Part shown: in pieces, positions 4,104-7,605 of the stretch
How the letters are laid out: each line of letters begins with the position of its first letter
Position numbering within the stretch: the first letter of the stretch is position 1
From: Actinomycetota bacterium
GTDB taxonomy: Bacteria > Actinomycetota > Actinomycetes > S36-B12
Reading direction: 5' to 3'
Assembly (NCBI GenBank): GCA_009726075.1
Contig: WLND01000067.1
Span: 1-7,605 of the forward strand
Length of the DNA: 7,605 nt
The notes under the pieces: model-generated
The model's input: only the letters and a program-made list of their open reading frames with translations
Told to the model about the DNA's origin: nothing
The model's database searches: none
Made by a program: the position numbers and the translations under genes

Positions 4104-6038
4104 GTGACCGACCTGCCCGAGCGCACATCCGTGCCGTGGCAGCTCGACCGTGGCCCACGCTCAAAGGAGATGGGGTATCTCCCCGGCCTCGATGGCGTTC
4201 GAGCCCTCGCCGTCCTCGGGGTGCTGCTCTATCACGCCGACCTCGACTGGCTGCCCGGCGGATTCCTGGGTGTCGATGTCTTCTTCGTCCTCAGCGGCTT
4301 CCTCATCACGTCGCTCATCCTCGAGGAGTTCGATCGCTCGGGGCGGATCGATTTCAAGAAGTTCTATCTCGGACGTGCACGGCGCCTGCTGCCGGCCCTC
4401 CTCCTCGTACTCCTCGTGGTCTCGCTGGCCGCCGCCTTCGTCTATCGAGATGCCGCGCGCCAGGTGGCATCCGATGCCCTTGCCTCGGTGCTCTACGTCA
4501 ACAACTGGTGGTACATCGTCGCCGACCAGTCCTACTTCGAGTTCATCGGACGTCCCCCGCTCCTCAAGCACCTGTGGTCGCTCGCGGTCGAGGAGCAGTT
4601 CTACCTGATCTGGCCGGCGATCGCCTTTCTCGTGGTGCGCCGCTACGCCCGACGCGGCGTCTTCACGCTGGCGATGACGCTCGCCGTGCTCTCCACAGCA
4701 TGGATGCTGTGGCTTGCCGTCGCCAATGGCTACCCGGACTTCGCCGACCCCAGCCGTGCCTACTTCGGCACCGACTCGCACGCGATGGGGTTGCTCGTCG
4801 GCGCGGCCCTCGCCACGGTCTGGCGACCGGGCCGCATGCGCGGCAAGATCTCCGCCGGTGCAGCGCGCCTGATCATGGCCGTCGGCATCGCGGCACTGCT
4901 CGCCGTGGTGTGGTTCTTCGCCTTCGCCGGCGAATTCACCCCCTGGCTCTACCGCGGCGGCTTCCTGGTCCTGGCTCTGCTCGTGGCGCTGCTCATTGCC
5001 GCGGCGAGCCACCCGGGCGTCCCCCTGGGCCGGGCCATGGGACGCCAGCCACTGCGCTACATCGGACAGCGGTCCTACGGCCTGTACCTGTGGCACTGGC
5101 CGATCTTCATGATCACCCGTCCGGGCCTGGATGTTCCCCTTGATGGATTCCCGCTCCTCGTGCTGCGCCTTGCCCTGACATTCGGCGTGGCCGAGCTGAG
5201 CTTCCGATTCCTCGAGATGCCGATCCGGCATGGTGCCATCAATCGCTTCGTACAGCGGCTGCGAGCATCCAGCGGGCCGGCCCGAACCCGCATGCGCCTG
5301 GTCGCGCTCACGATGATCGGCACCGCAACCGCGGCGGTCGTCGTCCTGGCGATCCTCCTCATGGGTGCTCCGCGTGCTTCGCTCGAGGCGGGCCTGGCTC
5401 CCGACGTCATCGCCGCGATGGGACTTGAGTCCGGCGGACCAACCGAGGTCTCGCTCGATTCGGAGGCGTCCTCCGGGCCCTCAGCGGCTCCGACCCTTGA
5501 GCCATCGCGAGGAACATCGCCCGCTGTATCCGGATCGCCGAGTCCGACCCCGTCCAGCACCGCTGCAGGAGCAAACGGGCGGCTCAGCGCAATCGGAGAT
5601 TCCGTCATGCTCGGCGCCCGGTCGACCCTGAAAGACCTCATTCCCGGCACGAGTGTCGATGCAGCAGTGTCCCGGTATCCAGGGGCCTTCATCGGCAAGC
5701 TCAAGCGCTACGTCGCGGGCGATCGCCTGGCTCCGGTGGTGGTGCTGCATCCCGGCACCAACGGAGTGCTGCCCGAGAGCATGATGCGCGAGATGCTCGA
5801 CATCCTCGCTGCCACTCCGCGCATCGTCGTCGTCAACGACAGCATGCCCCGCAGCTGGCGTGACCCCAACAACAAGGTGATGAAGAGCGTCGTGCCCGAC
5901 TACCCGAACGCAGTGCTCGCCGATTGGCGCGCCGCATCGGTTGACCATCCCGAGTACTTCGTCTCCGACGGCATCCACCTCACACCGGCCGGAGCCCGCG
6001 CCTACGCGCAGGTGATCAAGCAGGCTGCCAACCTCTAG
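4104..6038 (+). CDS. Acyltransferase 3 (OafA/YrhL type) membrane protein with C-terminal SGNH domain
   Basis: A 644-residue integral membrane O-acyltransferase, probably acetylating a cell-surface or cell-wall glycan. The N-terminal AT3 domain (about 23-380) shows YLPGLDGVRALAVLGVLLYH (25-44, with R33 and the essential-type H44), FLGVDVFFVLSGFLIT (54-69), LWSLAVEEQFYLIWP (157-171) and the late YGLYLWHWPIF block (325-335), with about ten hydrophobic helices. An extra helix at about 398-420 leads into a Ser/Pro/Thr-rich linker (about 445-490) and a C-terminal SGNH hydrolase-like domain. That domain has GDSVMLGA (498-505, Ser500), HPGTNG (549-554, Asn553) and DGIHLTPAG (622-630, Asp622 and His625). 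The odd helix number and linker place the SGNH domain outside the cell, as in known OafA-like fusions that hand an acyl group from the membrane domain to the glycan. GTG 4104 is chosen as it gives a normal short N-terminus; ATG 4170 abuts an AAGGAG and would cut into the family's first motif. Convergent with the histidine kinase gene. Confidence 0.92.
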   Translation: MTDLPERTSVPWQLDRGPRSKEMGYLPGLDGVRALAVLGVLLYHADLDWLPGGFLGVDVFFVLSGFLITSLILEEFDRSGRIDFKKFYLGRARRLLPALLLVLLVVSLAAAFVYRDAARQVASDALASVLYVNNWWYIVADQSYFEFIGRPPLLKHLWSLAVEEQFYLIWPAIAFLVVRRYARRGVFTLAMTLAVLSTAWMLWLAVANGYPDFADPSRAYFGTDSHAMGLLVGAALATVWRPGRMRGKISAGAARLIMAVGIAALLAVVWFFAFAGEFTPWLYRGGFLVLALLVALLIAAASHPGVPLGRAMGRQPLRYIGQRSYGLYLWHWPIFMITRPGLDVPLDGFPLLVLRLALTFGVAELSFRFLEMPIRHGAINRFVQRLRASSGPARTRMRLVALTMIGTATAAVVVLAILLMGAPRASLEAGLAPDVIAAMGLESGGPTEVSLDSEASSGPSAAPTLEPSRGTSPAVSGSPSPTPSSTAAGANGRLSAIGDSVMLGARSTLKDLIPGTSVDAAVSRYPGAFIGKLKRYVAGDRLAPVVVLHPGTNGVLPESMMREMLDILAATPRIVVVNDSMPRSWRDPNNKVMKSVVPDYPNAVLADWRAASVDHPEYFVSDGIHLTPAGARAYAQVIKQAANL

Positions 6039-6070
6039 CACTGGCGCCGAGGTGCGCCTCCAGATCGCTT

Positions 6071-6092
6071 CGGGGGCGTCCTCACGCCTCCG
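6071..6092. terminator. Hairpin between convergent genes, possible bidirectional terminator
   Basis: CGGGGGCGT (6071-6079) pairs with ACGCCTCCG (6084-6092) over 9 bp with one G-U pair and a CCTC loop. It lies 33 nt past the acyltransferase stop and covers the stop codon of the convergent kinase gene (6082-6084). Neither side has a U-run. A smaller hairpin, GGCGC/GCGCC (6043-6058), lies just before it. Confidence 0.4.
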
Positions 6093-7554
6093 GCGAGCCC
6101 GTAGTCCGACTCGGCGGCACGAGGGGGACGCAAAGGGCGAACTCCGTCAGGACGTCGCCGCGCACGAGGCTCCACGTGCCCCCGGACTCCGCGCAGACCT
6201 CGTCGAAGAGCCGAGATCCCAGGCCGCTGCCCGGGCCCTGCGGACCCGGACCCCGGCCGTCATCGTGGCAGTGCAGCGTGAGCCAGTCGGCCGACACAGT
6301 CATGAACACCCGCATCCACTGGGCCCCGCCGTGCCGGCGTGCGTTCACCGAGCACTCCTCGACGACGAGGTGGAACTGCCTGGCAAGCTCCGGATCCGAC
6401 CGCTCCAGGCTCGCCCAGTCCACGGAGTCGTTGAGCCCCAACCCGATCTCGTCGCTGACACGGCGCTCGCTCGAGTCGATGCCCGCATTCGACCCCTCCA
6501 TGAGCCGAGCTTCGATGGTCGGCAGCGTGTCGCTGACAAGTCGCCCCAGCTCGACAATGGCCTCGGGTCGGCGTTCGAAGCGCAGGAGGAGCGAGATCGC
6601 CGAGAGCCTGCCCTGCACCGTGCGGTGCAGGGTCTCCGACAGGAACCGATCAGTCCGATCGGCACCGGCGAGCACTCCCCGGCGGTCCGCGAGAGCAGAC
6701 TCGATGCCGGCCCGGAGCCTGGCTGCGTCAGCCATGGTCTGCGCGACGAGGCCCTGAGCTGCGACGATGAGAAGTCCGATGAGGGTGTATCGCCACAGGC
6801 CCCCGACAATGCGGATGAACACCCACGGGGCAGTGTCCGGCGCGAGCAGCCAGAACCCCAGGATATTCGCGAGACCGGCCACGATCCCCAGCGCAAGCCA
6901 CAGTCCGATGGACAGCCACGTGCCCCGGCGAGTGCCCTCCGGCACATGGATCCGGGTGAGCACCATCGCCAGGCCCGCGGGGACAAGGACACCGAGAATG
7001 ATCGCTACCGCCGGCGCGCCGGCAAACTGGGAATTGGCCCAGGCAATGGCGACCGGCATCGTCACCAGCCCGACGAGCAGCACGAGCCGCACGTTCATCA
7101 CCGGTGAACGGGTGAGGAGGAACCAGCGGTCCCCCCGCGAGCGCTCGATCTGCTGCGGGACGACCAGGCTGTCGTCCTCCACGCCCACGAAGGTGCCGGC
7201 GCGGGGCGCGATGATGCAGCGCTCCGCGCTCGAGTCGAGCGACCGGACCGCCAGTCCCGCGACGCGCTGGATCGGATCAAGGGCCCGGGACTGCCGAACG
7301 CCATGTGCATGGAGCCTGAGCGAATCGCCCTCGATTGAGATGGTCATGTCAATGGAGTCGCCGGCCGGCATGAGATACCGGATCCAGCGGAAGACTTGAA
7401 GCCGAACGTCATCGTCAAGCAGTGCGCCCTGTGCATCGAGTTCGACCACCCGGGACTCGGCTTCGATGTGGAAATTCCCCGCCAGCGATCGAGTCGCCGG
7501 AATCAACCCCACCCGCACGCTTGCTGGATGCAGCAGGTGGGCCAGGGGCCTCAT
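6082..7554 (-). CDS. Membrane sensor histidine kinase-like protein with C-terminal GHKL ATPase domain
   Basis: A 490-residue protein. The layout is an N-terminal soluble region (1-150), four hydrophobic helices (about 156-175, 180-200, 213-238, 247-273), a dimerisation/phosphoacceptor-like helix, and a GHKL ATP-binding domain (about 385-480). The helix reads LSETLHRTVQGRLSAISLLL, where H310 would be the phosphoacceptor; it is followed by Arg, not the Asp/Glu of standard HisKA_3 kinases. ATP-binding motifs are present: N box EECSVNARRHGGA (E400, N404, R407, H408), G1 DDGRGPG (D431, D432, G433, G435) and G2 GSGLG (442-446). The expected role is phosphorelay to a NarL-type regulator, none of which is visible here. 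The N-terminal region (47-85) resembles a GHKL half without ATP-binding residues. ATG 7554 is preceded in frame by GTG 7557 and, six nt before the ATG, by a TAA (7561-7563); no well-spaced ribosome binding site is seen, so the start is uncertain. Confidence 0.8.
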   Translation of the reverse strand: MRPLAHLLHPASVRVGLIPATRSLAGNFHIEAESRVVELDAQGALLDDDVRLQVFRWIRYLMPAGDSIDMTISIEGDSLRLHAHGVRQSRALDPIQRVAGLAVRSLDSSAERCIIAPRAGTFVGVEDDSLVVPQQIERSRGDRWFLLTRSPVMNVRLVLLVGLVTMPVAIAWANSQFAGAPAVAIILGVLVPAGLAMVLTRIHVPEGTRRGTWLSIGLWLALGIVAGLANILGFWLLAPDTAPWVFIRIVGGLWRYTLIGLLIVAAQGLVAQTMADAARLRAGIESALADRRGVLAGADRTDRFLSETLHRTVQGRLSAISLLLRFERRPEAIVELGRLVSDTLPTIEARLMEGSNAGIDSSERRVSDEIGLGLNDSVDWASLERSDPELARQFHLVVEECSVNARRHGGAQWMRVFMTVSADWLTLHCHDDGRGPGPQGPGSGLGSRLFDEVCAESGGTWSLVRGDVLTEFALCVPLVPPSRTTGSPEA

Positions 7555-7560
7555 CACCTC

Positions 7561-7605
7561 TTACTGGAACCTGTCGATGTCGTCGGCCAGGTCGTCGTCC
7601 GATAC
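7561..7605 (-). CDS. C-terminal tail of an upstream minus-strand gene (partial)
   Basis: From the right edge of the window the minus strand reads 14 codons, VSDDDLADDIDRFQ, then TAA. The stop lies 6 nt before ATG 7554 of the kinase gene and in the same frame. The acidic tail is too short to identify. It could be the end of the preceding operon gene (for instance a response regulator) or the front part of a kinase gene split by the stop. Other frames at this edge were not excluded. Confidence 0.35.
   Translation of the reverse strand, partial: VSDDDLADDIDRFQ

Noticed and set aside
4161..5231. Long open frame (356 codons) on the minus strand within the acyltransferase gene
   Set aside because: It is dominated by Glu, Asp, Gly, Gln and His and runs antisense to conserved AT3 motifs, so it is a composition-driven shadow.
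6043..6058. GGCGC/GCGCC hairpin after the acyltransferase as the main terminator
   Set aside because: It has only 5 bp with competing pairings (GAGG/CCTC); the hairpin at 6071-6092 is clearly stronger.
6052..7107. Long open frame (351 codons) on the + strand opposite the kinase
   Set aside because: Its translation is Arg/His/Pro/Glu-rich with no family likeness, and it lies wholly antisense to a kinase with clear ATP-binding motifs. It is typical of GC-rich antisense shadows.
1..7605. Mobile elements, tRNA/rRNA genes, CRISPR arrays, defence or toxin-antitoxin modules
   Set aside because: No transposase, integrase, direct-repeat array, RNA-gene pattern or small toxin/antitoxin pair could be seen on either strand, and base composition looks uniform.

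Overview
The window is GC-rich DNA with strong G/C third-position bias, several GTG starts and tightly packed or overlapping genes. It also carries a methylmalonyl-CoA epimerase and a MeaB-type GTPase of the kind common in propionyl-CoA-metabolising actinobacteria. I read it as chromosomal DNA of an actinomycete (Actinomycetota). No phage, IS, tRNA, rRNA or CRISPR signal was seen.

Layout. (1) Bases 1-1832, + strand: the end of an operon for an ABC importer of the nitrate/sulfonate/taurine class. It holds the tail of the substrate-binding protein, the ATPase (ATGA overlap) and the permease (11-nt overlap). A GC-rich stem-loop follows at 1869-1900, then a cysteine-free Rrf2-family regulator (1932-2405). 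The regulator's position suggests that it controls the importer in response to sulfur status. (2) 2402-3817: meaB on the minus strand, whose stop shares a CTAG with the regulator's stop. It is divergent from the methylmalonyl-CoA epimerase gene on the plus strand. Together they serve the propionyl-CoA to succinyl-CoA route: the epimerase supplies the (R)-isomer and MeaB protects or loads the B12-dependent mutase. The mutase itself is not in the window. (3) 3848-4078: a small two-helix membrane protein of unknown function. (4) 4104-6038: a large acyltransferase-3 membrane protein fused to an extracytoplasmic SGNH domain, probably an O-acetyltransferase for a surface glycan, possibly translated from a leaderless mRNA. 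(5) 6082-7554, minus strand, convergent with the acyltransferase: a four-helix membrane sensor histidine kinase with a C-terminal GHKL ATPase domain and an unusual N-terminal soluble region. That region resembles a dead copy of the same GHKL fold. A few codons of another minus-strand frame end just upstream at 7561-7605.

Most of the content is ordinary actinobacterial chromosome. I found no clearly new multi-gene system. The points most worth a second look are the odd architecture and phosphoacceptor motif of the histidine kinase with its in-frame stop just upstream, the cysteine-free Rrf2 regulator beside the importer with a strong dyad before it, the Gln substitution at a metal-ligand position of the epimerase, and the possible leaderless starts.
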